Shown: positions 35,556 through 47,597 of the stretch, in pieces | Layout of the letters: the number at the start of each line of letters is the position of its first letter | Numbering within the stretch: the stretch's first letter is position 1 | Source: Coffea arabica | Taxonomy: Eukaryota; Streptophyta; Magnoliopsida; Gentianales; Rubiaceae | DNA: 64,000 bases | Assembly (NCBI RefSeq): GCF_036785885.1 | Contig: NC_092320.1 | Span: forward strand, 10,789,557-10,853,556 | Direction of reading: 5' to 3' | Translations under genes and position numbers: made by a program | The notes under the pieces: generated by a model | Seen by the model: only the letters and a program-made list of their open reading frames with translations | Database searches by the model: none | What the model was told of the DNA's origin: nothing

Positions 35556-37305
35556 TTACTTGTAAAAGTTCTGGAAGATGAGATGATCTGTGGTCTTGTA
35601 ACATTTGTGAAGATATTGCAAACTATGTTCTGGCAAAGATTGATATAACGATAGAGGATTTTCTCCGCCAATATTTATCTTCTCCATGTAATTACTTCTG
35701 GAGTGAAACCGTGAACCTATCTTTTATCTGAGTTCCTTATACAGACGAGAGATATATTATTGTTTTGCATAGTTTTTGTCACCGACTTGGAATTCAGCAG
35801 CCACGGGAATCCACCTCTGTTTTGCTTTTATCTTGTCTCGCCTGACTTCAGCCCCGGTAATTTTCTTCTTGTTTATTCTGTTCTCTTCCGCATCCCCACC
35901 CCATCCCCCGTACCCTTTTTTGCCGTTTTGCAGACTAATGGTTGTTTTTGTTCCAAGTATTCAATCGGATGCTTCTAAATTCTATTTCCGTTGGGAAAGT
36001 AGAAAAAATGACGAATGTGGAAAGATCTATGTCATGTAAGGATTTCAGTGACACGTTTCATGAACGAATTGTCTGAAATTGCTCTATAAATAATCGTGAA
36101 ATGTGACTGGATAATAAGTTGCCCATCTCCACATAACTTCCAGAGTCTATTAGGTATCATTTTGCACGGGGCTAAAAAGATTTGGCACGGATCGCCTGCT
36201 AATAGAGAACAGCCTCGATAGGCGAGAGTACGCGTTTTGGAAGAGAAATAAAACAAAAGAGGAACCTCGATGGGATATGATGCCAAGCCAACCCGTCTTG
36301 TATCAGTTATTTCATATAGACAGGAAAAAAAAAAGATGTTTACAGACATAACTTGTCTTTTTGTTTCTATAGACTATATAATAAAAGAAAATAGAATTGT
36401 GCAAAATGCTCAGAGGGAATGGATGGAAGAAGAAGAAACAGTGTCCAAAAAACACAGAACGAGCACAACAGAAACAGCAACAATCCAGGAAGAGCATTAC
36501 CGGGAGCAAGAAGCAGAAGGAACAGCAATTCTGAGAACTGCGACGCAAAGCCAGCAAAGGCAACCCATGCTTGGAACTGGTGTAACAGCCATGATTGATT
36601 AACCCAAACATAACAATTGCAAGCTGGGCCATGAAGGAACGAAGCTCGGGAAGCAAGAATGTTAATGAAACTGTGGCGATCAAACTGGTAATGTGCAGGG
36701 CAGTGGAACAGCAATGGAGAAGAATCAAAATACAAATGCAGAACAAGGAACTGTTGTTAATATCTCAGACAGCTCTGGATAGCAAGGTGGCAACTCTAAT
36801 GGAGGATATACAAAGCTTAAAGGTGTTGTTTCAAATGTGGTCTTTTTGTTTAGATAGTGAAAACAGGAATGAAATTAGTGAGCAGATCAACTCTTATGCC
36901 ACAAGTTATACAGCATTATTTGAGCCTTTGCTCGCTACAGTTAAGCTCTTACCAACGTTTTAGAAAGAAAAAAAAAAAAAAAACGCATTAATTTATGCCC
37001 GTTACACTTTTGATCGATTCATCTTCTCTCTGTTTCTCCCATATGTATACCGAGTCGAGCTAAAGCAGCTACCTTTACGAGTTTTACTGTTTACCAACGA
37101 GATGGGAAGAATTGGGTTCTATATTTCCTTGTCTGTCAATTTCATCTTTCTCCATCGGGGTCCACATTAACCTTGAGTTGTCAAAGGCCAAAATTTTCCA
37201 TAATTGCAGGCGTTCATGCACAGACTAAAATGTCATATGCCGACAAAAATGCAGAATACAACGACGGGCCAATTTGACAGGACGGTAATTCCAGAGAAAC
37301 ATTAA
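35556..37305. other. VPS2 downstream region with unrecognised short ORFs
   Basis: After the VPS2 3' UTR two plus-strand frames stand out: 36270-36602 (110 aa, MGYDAKPTRL..., Gln/Glu/Thr-rich) and 36631-36963 (110 aa from an internal Met, ending LLATVKLLPTF). They are in different frames and nearly adjacent. I recognise no domain. The stretch from 36415 to 36770 is purine-rich, which alone can keep frames open. It could be a decayed gene or chance. Confidence 0.25.
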
Positions 37306-37857
37306 TTACACGGGGATCCTACTGGAGATTTGCAATCCTTCTCTGGAATGCCCTGCCCGCCTTGTAGGTTCGTTGAGAACCCGGTTCAGGACTGGTGGAT
37401 CCACCGGAGAACGGCAAAGAGGACAGTCCAGATGAGAGTATAGCCACATATCTATACAAGAAGCATGAAACGAGTGTTTGCACCTTGGAAGCTGCCTCAA
37501 TTCTTCATCCTCTTCATACACAGATAAGCAAACTGCACATTCGTACTGGCTATAGTGAGCTTCATCTCTTGATGACCCTCCTTTCTTGTACTTGAAACTG
37601 GAAATCAAGTTCACATTAAGGCTATCCAAGCTCTGACTTGATGCTGAAGCAGCCTCGAACCGCGACGGAGCAGCCATGCCTTGACGCGGCCTGTCTGCCT
37701 GACTCTGAGAGCACCATCTCAGGATGATCAAGTTGTATACTGCAAGAATTAGAGCTGCTGTCCCGGCAACCACCATTCCATAATAAAACAAAGGCATATT
37801 GTTTGATGTTGTTGGGGGTGGTGACGGTGGTGAGTAGGGGATTGGAGAGTTTCCCAT
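37306..37857 (-). CDS. ATL-family RING-H2 E3 ubiquitin ligase
   Basis: ATL proteins are membrane-anchored E3 ligases that pass ubiquitin from an E2 to targets, often in defence or stress signalling. The gene is one exon of 183 aa, typical for this mostly intronless family. A short Pro/Ser-rich N-terminus leads to one membrane helix at about 24-47 (LFYYGMVVAGTAALILAVYN). The RING-H2 finger spans C107, C110, C126, H128, H131, C134, C145 and C148, with the ATL-type WLYSHLDCPLCR end. The GLD motif between helix and RING is weak (LNVNLISSFKY), so it sits outside the best-known ATL branches. The target is unknown. The Met at 37857 is the first in frame and precedes the whole membrane anchor. Confidence 0.92.
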   Translation of the reverse strand: MGNSPIPYSPPSPPPTTSNNMPLFYYGMVVAGTAALILAVYNLIILRWCSQSQADRPRQGMAAPSRFEAASASSQSLDSLNVNLISSFKYKKGGSSRDEAHYSQYECAVCLSVYEEDEELRQLPRCKHSFHASCIDMWLYSHLDCPLCRSPVDPPVLNRVLNEPTRRAGHSREGLQISSRIPV

Positions 37858-38673
37858 GGCTCTACCAAAATGATTTAGGCTAGCGGAGGGTTAAGGTTTA
37901 CAGTGTATGAACTAATTAGTAAAGAATATACAGAACTCTTATCTAAATTTTTTACTGTTTTGTATGATAGAAGTATAGCCTTTAAAACCGTGCCAGGTAA
38001 GGAGCATAGACATGGAAGGATTTGCCTGTGAATTGCGATTGGTTGTTCAGGATGCAGAGAATGACAAAGCAGCGTACATCAGAAAGCAGTGGACAAGTTG
38101 ATAAAACTGAATTTTGATTAGTTTTTGGTGTGTTTCTTGTGGAGAGTAAAAGAAAATTGATCAAAAGATTCTAGTTTTGCGGTCAAAATTTTGCTGTGTC
38201 CAAATCCGCACGGAAATCTGTGGCTCCACAGCAAATAAACCGTAAAAATTGACACAGATTCGGCCGTTTCAACCTTCCCGTTTTAACAGCCTTATAGCAG
38301 CAAAGAAGGCTTTTTAATGAATTCTTATGTGGAACACTGCGAAATGTAGTCCGACTTTCCCGTAGATTCCTTCGCGAGTATAGAATCCGTTTTCTATGGC
38401 AATATATACCATGTCAATGGTCAAAGTGAAGGCAGTTCAAGTAAGACTTCTGTTCGCTACCATAAAACACTAAAGACCAGAGTATCGTTTAGTTGTGGAC
38501 CACTTGCTGGATAATTGTCGACCATAAGAACAGGCTCATGTCGTCATCAAAATGAAGCTATCCTTCCAGCCCCTCTACTTTGGCACTTCACTTATCAGGT
38601 TCAAATTTCCAACCTAGTACTAATGTATTGAAGACAAAGAAAATGGAAAATGATTATGGCAATTATAGTCTTC
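37858..38673. other. ATL upstream region, no gene seen
   Basis: Probable promoter and 5' UTR of the ATL gene (minus strand), then DNA with no recognised content up to the LINE insertion. Confidence 0.4.
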
Positions 38674-38912
38674 TTTTTTTTTTTTTTTTGGTAATAAAAG
38701 GGACTATATATTAAATAAACTTAAGGTATAGGTACAAAACGCGGGAAACAAATTCCCTTAAGATCTGCATCTACTAGACCTCTCAAAACATAAGGGATAC
38801 TTTCATAGCATACAAAATTCACGTCTTGTTGAACACCCAATTTTACCAATCTGTCAGCACACTGGTTTGCTTCTCTCATGCAGGTTCCTGAACCTCTGCT
38901 CTGCCGAAAGGT
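38674..38912 (-). mobile_element. 5'-truncated LINE tail with RNase H-like remnant
   Basis: Minus-strand orientation: a poly(A) tail (T run at 38674-38690 on the plus strand) preceded by CTTTTATTACC, a common plant LINE 3' end. Upstream lies a frame (38721-38927) reading MREANQCADRLVKLGVQQDV and then RGLVDADLKGI, the C-terminus of the RNase H-like domain found in plant L1 LINEs and related frames. A perfect 13-bp target duplication, AATTATAGTCTTC, flanks it at 38661-38673 and 38913-38925. Only about 239 bp were inserted. Confidence 0.88.
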
Positions 38913-38925
38913 AATTATAGTCTTC

Positions 38926-41900
38926 ACCTTATATATTGTTAGATCAAGTTTTGTTTCAATGCAACCGCTAGAGTAGGTTCACTGGTTAGAAAAAGCACTC
39001 TTAGAATTAGAATCTTTCTAACCGGATAACGTTATAGTTTCCAGCACAATAACCATGGTTGTGTGTGTGTGTGTGTTTTTGGAGGGGAGGGGAAGGGGGG
39101 ATGTTGACCGGCAGGCAATCATTTTGATAGAGTTAGGACAATACTGCAGACGTGTAATCACTGTCTAATGGCCGTAATTAGGAAATATTTGTATTATAAT
39201 CATATAATACATGTTCGTATATGTCATTTTAAAAAACTTTTATATTTCATATATTTAAAAAATACTTGTATTTTTTAACTAATCATATAAAACATGCAAT
39301 AAACTATTAATGTATTATACTTCAATTTTTCAAAAAAAAAATTTTTAATTTTGAATAAGGATAATGACATACTTTCTAAGCTATATAGAAAATAGAAACG
39401 ATATGATATCATAAAAATGGTAGGTGTATCTATGTTTAAATAATAAGGTGATAAATTTTAAATAATTTTAATGTCTCATATATAAAAATAGGTTTAAAAT
39501 TAGTATAAATGTAGCATAGTCTTACAAATCTATAATATAATTATCCATATTTTTAGATCCGTAAATTTCAAATATATTCGTATTGTTCACATACAAAATT
39601 GTATGCATAATTTTGCCGAACACGTATTTTTATTCCTAACTTTTCATCGGACTTTTGAAAAAAAAATTCATATAATATGTATGTGTACGATATCTCGTCT
39701 GACAAAAATTTGGTAAACCCGATCTACGGGCCCGCTCATGGACAGAGAGATCTACAATCTGCCACGTGAACACTATGAATTAAATGGCGAGAAGCTCTCT
39801 CTATTCTCTTTTTGACCTTTTCCTCTCTCTTTCCCCAAACGGTTTCTTCCCCAAACTTCTGGCAAAGATCTCTGAACACTCGCAAGTCGCAACGTGCTCT
39901 TTTTTTGTTTTCTATTAAATTCTGTACTTTTTTTCATACATCTATTAATTTATGGATAGATTTTGGTTTTCTTTGAAATTTTCCGTAGCTTTTACCAAAA
40001 AAAAAAAATTAATAATAATAAACTTTAAGTTTTGCAAGAAAAAGGGAAGACAACTAGGAGGAGAAGATGGCGGCGACACTGTCCGATGAAGATTCAGCGG
40101 ACAACTACTTCCATGGGAGAAATTTCTTCAGTCTATTAAAACAAAAAAAATCGGATATTAGGGAGTTTGTGAGAGAATGGCTCTACTAATCAATGGGTGG
40201 GGAAATCTCTCTCTCTCTGTAGATGCTGCCGCTTGCTCCTCCAATGCAATCGGTGTTCGATGGCGGCGGAGGAAAGGGGAAGGAGAGGAAGTTTCGAAAG
40301 AAGTGAAGTAAGAGAGCAGCAGCAGAATGATCAATGATGGTGGCGGCGAAACCGGTGGATGGATTTATGCTGTTGAAGTCTGGGGTAGAAGGCAAAATTG
40401 GTAGTAAAAGAATTAACTGTGCTTTTGTCCTGGAGCAAGAAGAAACAAATTCTCAATTATTAATTCATACAGTGTAAATGTGACGGGTTGTCTCCGTCAT
40501 GATTGCCTGCAATTGTTATAAACCTCACCAACTGCAATTATCCCTTATTTCTTCTACATTTTGTTAGTACCATCCTCTTAGAATTCGGTTAAGAAAATTC
40601 CGAGCCTTGAGTTCAATTCCATCCATGTGTTGACGTTGATTTTTGACAGCCGATGAACTGTTGTCAATGGAATAACATATTGATGTTGGTGAAAATGCGA
40701 ATGCGCTGATTTGATGCTGACTTCTTAGACGGCCAGTGTTCGTCCTGCTTTGGGACAATCGTTGTTCGTCCTGCTTTGAGCAGTCTGAAGGACTTAAAAT
40801 TCGTATCAAAAGTGATTGATTATAAGAAGATACCACTGATTTAAAAAAAAAAAAAAAAAAACTGACTTGCGAATGAAAGTTACCGTATTGCTTAAAAGAA
40901 ACATGAAGTTCGCAGCACACTCATAAATATTGCTTAGAATCAATGTTTTTAAATTCGAACGGGGAGTGGATCGAAAAATCTTCACAAGAGACGTGACTGG
41001 TTCGTGATTCAATCGGTCGATTCGATCCAATTTTCAAAACATTGCTTAGAATGAAAAGAGGCTTCATAACAACTCTAGTTGAGTCATGGAGACAGTGGTA
41101 ACTATCCATTCTTATCTTTTAGGATAAGATGGCCACCATCAGCCAATTATGACTAATTATTAACCGCCTTTAAATGAATGAATGCTGCCGATAAATTATA
41201 AATATTTTCAGCCTCAAAGTTCGTACCAAAAACTTGGACCATTCGGGATGCAAAATGTAATTCAATTTTGAAGCCATATTCAAACTCGACTCTAAACCCT
41301 CGTCAGAATTTCGGTTCATTTTAGTTATTTGGATTGAAAATTTTTTCGAAAATACAACTACAGAAGTTGAAAGACGGAGCCTATAAATACAACTACACAC
41401 AGATGTTGAAACTTGAAAGACAAAAACTAAAATTGACGTATGTAGGGCTAGGCCGAAGAAGAAATTCTAAAGTCCATATAGACACCTATCTCTTGTGCTT
41501 TGAAACCACTTTTAGGCCCAAATTTCCAAACAGATAAGAAAAAAATATGATGGACCACATAAGACAATGACTTGCTCCTTAGCCGTCTGACAAATTTAAC
41601 AAAATGAAGATTGAATTGATACTGATGACCACCATTTGCAAGCCGACGAACTTGATCTGTCAAAAATTTCAAACGCAAAACGCAGTGGATTAGTCTTAGT
41701 CAGTGAAACTTCACCGCCCGAGTCCGACTTTGAATTGGCAGCTTAACGTGTAGTAATTGTGCTTTTCGATTTTAAAAAAGGATTAAAACAAGAAAGTTAG
41801 TAGTAGTGTTTCTCTTCCGGAGAACGGGAAAGTTATAAAGCCGTTGTTAAGTTTGGAAGTTCCGCTAAATCACTAATTCTTTTCCTTACTATAATTGTTT

Positions 41901-42255
41901 CTCATTATCATAAGTTTTGTTTTAGGTACTGCCATGCATTAATGGTACTCTCCCACGCCATGAATTTCAAAGCATGCAACTGCTCCCAAAAAAAAAAAAA
42001 AAAGACGATAAAAAGGAATCATTTGCAATAATGATGAGATATTTTACTAAGAAAAGATAAAAACAAGAAGGGGACCCGGACACAGAAAAAGTTTTTGAAG
42101 ATAAAAGAAAAGGGCCAAAAAAAAAAAAATTCCATTTGCATTTCTATTGTCCCTCTGCAAATTTCCTAAGCATGACCAATTTTCTCCTATTTAAGCCCGC
42201 CATTAGTTACCTGCTACTGAAGTCGTTGGGTTAGATAGATGGAGTCATTAAGAAG
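38926..42255. other. Intergenic, one short ORF of unknown status
   Basis: A (GT)n run lies at 39060-39076 and very AT-rich DNA at 39180-39720. A CT-rich leader-like stretch near 39795-39860 precedes a 40-codon ORF at 40067-40189. Near 42189 there is a TATA-like TATTTAAG followed at 42240 by a short ATG frame that runs into the MULE below. No other recognisable content. Confidence 0.4.
40067..40189 (+). CDS. Possible small ORF, 40 aa, unknown
   Basis: It starts MAATLSDEDSADNYFHGRNF in a good ATG context (AAGATGGCGGCG), after a CT-rich leader-like region and a CACGTG box at about 39763. It ends after 40 codons with WLY. I recognise no family. It could be the first exon of a lost or truncated gene, or chance. 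A TCTCTCTCTGTAG sequence at about 40210 looks like a splice acceptor but leads nowhere convincing. Confidence 0.2.
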   Translation: MAATLSDEDSADNYFHGRNFFSLLKQKKSDIREFVREWLY

Positions 42256-42524
42256 GGAAAGGTTTCTAACACTAGCACTCACCACCTCCTCTGTGATTTA
42301 AGAAATAGCATTGACCTCTCTTGAACTTGCTGATTCTTCGCATATTCAGTCCAAACTAAAAAAAAATGTCATTAAAATATTGTTTTAGAGAGTGAGATGA
42401 GAAATTTGTGCTAGATGTGCCCTTTGTGCTACATACCAAGTACTATTAGCGAATGAATGAAAAAATACTACAAATCAATTAATAATTAATAAACTTTAAG
42501 GGCTGTAGTTTATGGGTAAATGGG

Positions 42525-43335
42525 CATTACCCATTCAAAGTATCAGATCTTTATGAGCATTTTACTATCAAACATTTAACTTATGATAAATACATCAATG
42601 CTTGTGAGTAAAATTCAAAAAGTGTTATAGTAATATTATTACAAAAAGGAAACCGGTAGATTATCTATTTAATATAAATTAAATATTTTTAAAAAAAGAA
42701 ATGGCTCATAAAGTATTAATTCTTTATGGCTTTTCTCCATTACATGAATAAAGTATCGGCTCTTTATAGGCATGTTATTCTGAATTATTTAATTTATATT
42801 AAATATATACATTTTTGTAACTAAAATTGAAAAAAATGTTACACTAATATTTTTAAGAAAGGGAAATTGGTAGGTTTTGTATTTGATAAAAATTAAATGT
42901 GTGAAACTAAAAAAAAAAAAGAAATTACCTATAACATACCAGTTCTTTCAACTTGGGATCCTCGGTGACATGTTTTCTATGCCAACTCAATGTCACCTAT
43001 AGTATTGCGCCAAGTGTCATGTTATTATTTACACTTGTGTTAAACCAAACCAAGTTAAATTATTAGAAAATTAAAGTGTAAATAATAACAAGACACTTGG
43101 TGCAATACTATAGGTGGCATTGGATTAGCATAGAAAACATGTCATCGAGGATCCCGAGTGAGTTCTTTATGGGTTTCCTCTATTACAAGAACAAAGTACC
43201 AAGTATTTTATTTTGAATCATTTAATTTATGTTAAATACATAATTGTTTGTACGTAAAATTCAAAAAGTGTTACACTAATATTTTTACAAAAAGAAAACT
43301 AGTAGGTTTTGTATTTAACAAAAATTAAATACGTG
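42525..43335 (+). repeat. Three related ~180-bp repeats inside MULE copy B
   Basis: Units at about 42525-42690, 42725-42905 and 43170-43335 share CTTTATGG, ATTTAATTTATATTAAATA-type, AAAATTCAAAAAGTGTTACA and AAACCGGTAG/TGGTAGGTTTTGTATTT blocks in order. The third is separated from the second by the MITE at 42949-43160, which must have inserted later. Confidence 0.75.
42949..43160. mobile_element. hAT-type foldback MITE
   Basis: A 212-bp element whose two halves (about 42953-43033 and 43078-43158) are nearly perfect inverted repeats around a loop of about 40 bp. The ends are CAACTTGGGATCC and its partner GGATCCCGAGTG. A perfect 8-bp duplication, AGTTCTTT, flanks it at 42941-42948 and 43161-43168. 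An 8-bp target duplication with CA-type ends indicates the hAT superfamily. Transcribed, it would form a long hairpin. Confidence 0.88.
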
Positions 43336-43856
43336 AAAGTACCATTTACAGGTGGTTTAATTAGTTACTTAATTTGTTGACAAGAAATAAGGTTTCTTTT
43401 GCAAAATTTGTTCATTAGATTTCTCCAAATAATCAGGGTATAAAAGTAAATTTTTACAATCTTTTGTTAGCAAATCGGCACAAATTTCTCATCTCATTCT
43501 TTAAAATAATTTTTTAATGGCACTTTTTCTAGCCTAGACTGAATATACAAATAATCAGTAAGTTCAACAGAGGTCAGTGCTATTTCTTAAACAAGAGAGC
43601 AGATGATGAGTGCCAGTGTTAGAAACCTCAGGGGGGTTTCTGCAATTATCCGCATTCAGAATGACCAATCATGCTCATGAGGCAGACCCTCACCGAAGCG
43701 TATCCAAAACTGGGGATCCTTTTAGTTTTCCATGTATACATCGTCAACAAGCAACTGAAATAACTGCTGATTGATTCAGTAATTGGGTGTAGCTAAATCT
43801 GGTGCTCGGGGGTTTCATTTGATTACAGCAGCACATTAGATACTGTTGGCTATTTA

Positions 43857-46800
43857 ATGGAAGGTGGAGCAGTCTTGAAACAGAAAGTTGGGACAGATGA
43901 GGTTGTACTAATGATTCCAAATCCCCAACAAACTTCAAAATCGACCAAACAGATTGGTGGGTTGAACGGAAATACTACAACTCCTACAATTCTTGAATCT
44001 ACTACTTCATTCTATTCTTACTCTGCAATGGAGCAAGGAAATGTCCAGTCAACAACCGTACAAATGAGCACTTCTTCTTCTTCTCCAGCAACAGGCAGGT
44101 TGAGTAGTTCAGTGCTGAATCCACCATCAACATCAAACCAACCTCCATCTGAAACAAGTACCGGTAGTATTAGTATTCGGAGGCGGCCATTAGCCCAGTT
44201 TCGATGCCCCAAGCCTAAGTCAAGACTAGTGGAGCCGCCACAGCCTCCCAAAGTGAAGCTTATTGAGGACGGTAACATACAACCACCTGCACCTACGACA
44301 ACCTCGCCTTACAGGAGCCCGATACGAAGGACTAGTACTCCCAACACTCCGAAGACTACAGGTTCAATTACCCCGAAAACTCCATTAATGGCATCGCCAG
44401 GATATCATGAAGATCAAGAGGATGATGATGATGATGATGGTGGAGTTTACCAGCCTGGGTATATCCCGGATCAGTTTGAAAAGAAAAGAAGTAAAAAAGT
44501 GGAATTTATCATTTTAATTGAATGGATTGCATTGTTTAGCATATTGGGTTTTTTGATTGTTAGCTTAACTGTAGATAAATTGAGTAGTTTGTACGTTTCG
44601 GGATTGCGCATATGGAGATGGTGTGTGTTGGTATTGGTGTTTTTCTGTGGGCATTTGGTTACTCAATGGTTTACTGAGTTGTTAGTGTTTGTGATTGAAA
44701 GGAATTATTTGCTTAAGAACAAGGTTTTATATTTTCTTTACAGTTTGAGGAAGAGTTTTCGAGTATCGCTTTGGTTGGGCTTGGTTCTGATAGCTTGGGC
44801 ATTGTTGATTAATAGAGGGGTCAAGCGGTCAAGGCATACTATGAGAGTACTGAATCATATTACAAGGGCTCTTGCATCTAGTCTTATTGGATCAGTTTTG
44901 TGGATGGTAAAGACTTTCCTAGTAAAGCTATTAGCTTCTTCATATCATGTCCAGGCATTCTTTGATAAGATTCAAGAATCCATTTTTCATCAGTATGTTC
45001 TTCAGACCCTTTCAGGCCCTGCATTGATGGAAAATGCTGATACAGCTGGACGGTTCAGGAATAGCGGGAGGTTGAGCTTCAAGTACTCAATGAAAGGGAA
45101 ACAAAAGGGGAAAGGGGATGAGGTGGTTAATGTGGATAAACTTTACAATCTGACACGAGAGAAGATTTCTTCTTTCACAATGAATGGGTTAGTTCAAGTA
45201 ATAAGGACTTCAGGATTATCAACTATTTCTGATGCGCTTGAGCGGAGCGATGATGACGAAGAGGTTCCACAGAAGGAGATTGTAAGTGAGGTTGAAGCAA
45301 AGGCTGCTGCTAGAGATATTTTTAAGAAAGTAGCCAAGTCTGGCAACAGGTAAGATAAAATGCCTTGTATTTAGATTCTTCAATTTTGGTTGACACTGAT
45401 TGTTGCATAAAATCTTTTCATCCCGGCCTAGGTATATTGATGAAGGAGATCTTTTGCGGTTTTTTCCACCTGAGGAAGTTGGTAATGTGCTTCCACTATT
45501 CGAAGGAACTGCACAAACTGGACAGATCATGAAAGCATCCTTCAAGAGTTGGGTGGTGAGATCTGTCTTTACTTATAAATTTCAAATTGATTCGTGGACT
45601 CACAGAAAAGTACTTATAGTTATTAAACGCGGTTCATTCTTGCATTCTATCATGAATTCTTCAATAACATCAGCTTGACTAGTTGACAGGTCACGGAAGT
45701 TGAGCTCTAATACTCATTTTATGTTTCTGAGATTCTTCAAATAAAAGCATTTTGCAGATTTTGAGTGGTTGGTTTTGAACATTTACTTGGAAAACTAACT
45801 TTAGACTGCAAAATAGGGATTTACTAACTTGTTCAAGAACACAAATATAACAGATGTATGAATACGGAGACTGTTGAACAAACTGTTTATGGAAGTGTTT
45901 TTATTTTCAGTTCTGATAAAAGTGGTGATTGGTCACAGGTAAAGGTCTACAATGAACGGAAATATCTAGCACATTCTCTGAATGATGCCAAAACAGCTGT
46001 TGAAGAGCTTAACAAGATCTCTTCTGCAATTATTTTAGTAGTCATCATTATAGTGTGGTTGCTGTTGATGGGATTTGCTACAACTAAAGTGTTGGTCTTC
46101 ATTTCATCTCAACTTCTACTGGTGGTCTTCATGTTTGGCAACACAGCCAAAACGGTATTTGAAGCAATGGTCTTCGTATTTGGAACCCACCCGTTTGATG
46201 TTGGCGATAGATGCGTTGTCGATGGGGTGCAGGTGATCCCTTATCCCAAAGTGCATATCCTTTATTTTCTGTTCCACTTCTTCTTCCTAGTGTACCCTAA
46301 CCCCGTTGAACTTCTCCAGATGATTGTTGAAGAGATGAACATTTTGACAACAATCTTCTTGAGATATGACAATCAGATGATATACTATCCAAATAGCATT
46401 CTTGCTACTAAACCAATCACCAACTTTAATAGAAGTCCACCGTTGGGTGATTCTGTGGAGTTTTCTGTCGATTTTTCCACTTCAGTCGAGAGCATAGCAG
46501 CTCTGAAGGCCAAACTAAAAGGGTATGTCTCTACCTCGTATATTTCATCTTATGATTCAGAAAGAAATGATAACTATATATTTAGTTGCCGCCTTCTCAT
46601 TTTTATTTTTTTTTTGAGAATTTCCTGCCCTGCCCTTCCCTTCTTGTCTTTGTTTCATGGGTGTTGGCTGATGCCAATTTGTGTTGAGAAGGCTTCAGGG
46701 GCAGAAAGGAATAATACAGTCTATTAGGAGCTTCTAAATTTTAGAGTATTCAACTTTAAGTTCATTTTCCAAATTAGCCTCCCAGTTAAGCATGGTAATA

Positions 46801-47597
46801 GCCAGCTTTCAATTCATTAGTCCGTTAGGATTTGAGGTTTCACAAGAACTCGATATCTGCTGATACAGGATGATACTTTCCATGAAAGATGTTCGCAATT
46901 CACCTGTGTTTCGGATTGATTTCCGCAACTGTAATAGTGTCATCCGTTTCTTCAGGTTTTCATTATTGCTTCGCACGCCAAGCTTCATGTAATGACTTTG
47001 GACAGTTCAACTTCAATTTTCCTTTCTAGTTCCATCCTGCAGCTGTTCTTTTCTAGTTCCAACACACACTCGACGAGATTGATTTCGGCAAAAGAACCAA
47101 CTGGATACACAGAACTCCCCCTGCTTTTCTAGTTTCTGCTGTAGTACAAGTAAACCTTGCTCTGTAATGCAAATTGCATTGGCAACCAGAAAAGAAATTT
47201 ACTTAGTCTGACTGTTGCTGCCCAGTACTTTTACATTTCATTTCTGGAGCCCAAATGAAAAAGAAGGAAACTTCCATAATTGGTTGTAGATGTAGTGTTT
47301 TAATGGACAAGGTACTTTGTGGTGTGTTTCAGGTATTTGGAGAGCAAGCCTGAACAGTGGCAGCCTAGCCACAGCGTCCAGATCAAGGAAATTGAGGATG
47401 TGAACAAGCTCAAGATGGCTCTCTACGTTACTCATGCCATAAACTCATCATCATCGCAGAGAAGCAGCCACAGATCTGATCTAGTCCTTGCGCTGAAGAA
47501 AATTTTTGAAGTTCTTCAAATCAATTATCATCTTCTTCCTCAAGAAGTGCATGTCAGATATGTTGGATCAGAGTTTCCTCCATCTAACACCTATTGA
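43857..47597 (+). CDS. Mechanosensitive channel MscS-like (MSL10-type), copy 1
   Basis: MSL10-group proteins are plasma-membrane channels opened by membrane tension. Exons: 43857-45349, 45432-45555, 45939-46232, 46320-46522 and 47333-47597, all in phase, 792 aa (the group is about 730-800). The soluble N-terminus is Ser/Thr/Pro-rich with an acidic EDDDDDDGG stretch before residue 200. Membrane helices lie at about 216-240, 254-280, 302-320, 340-362 and 570-589, with the pore-lining helix at about 590-620 (QLLLVVFMFGNTAKTVFEAM). The MscS signature PFDVGDRCVVDG follows at 624-635, then the beta domain (YDNQMIYYPNSILATKPITN) and a C-terminal alpha/beta domain ending in LLPQEVHVRYVG. The helix spacing (four, a long loop, two) is that of the MSL10 class. 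A second copy lies 8.3 kb downstream with the same intron phases. Confidence 0.94.

Larger units (their letters stand above)
42256..43653. mobile_element. Non-autonomous MULE-like element, copy B (with nested MITE)
   Basis: The right end is clear (GAAACC...GGTTTCTGCAATTATCCGC, ending 43653). Inward, about 80 bp pairs with the left end at 42259-42360 (GGTTTCTAACACTAGCACTC, ATTTAAGAAATAGCATTGAC). The outermost 25 or so bases are missing at the left. Flanks ATTAAGAAG and ATTCAGAAT agree at 7 of 9 bases, a likely decayed target duplication. Inside are three copies of a roughly 180-bp AT-rich unit and a hAT-type MITE. It ends 203 bp before the MSL start codon. Confidence 0.75.

Noticed and set aside
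40930-41040. GGTTCGTGATTCAATCGGTCGATTCGA-like block as a tRNA or SINE
   Set aside because: No box A/B spacing or cloverleaf can be drawn, and no poly(A) follows.
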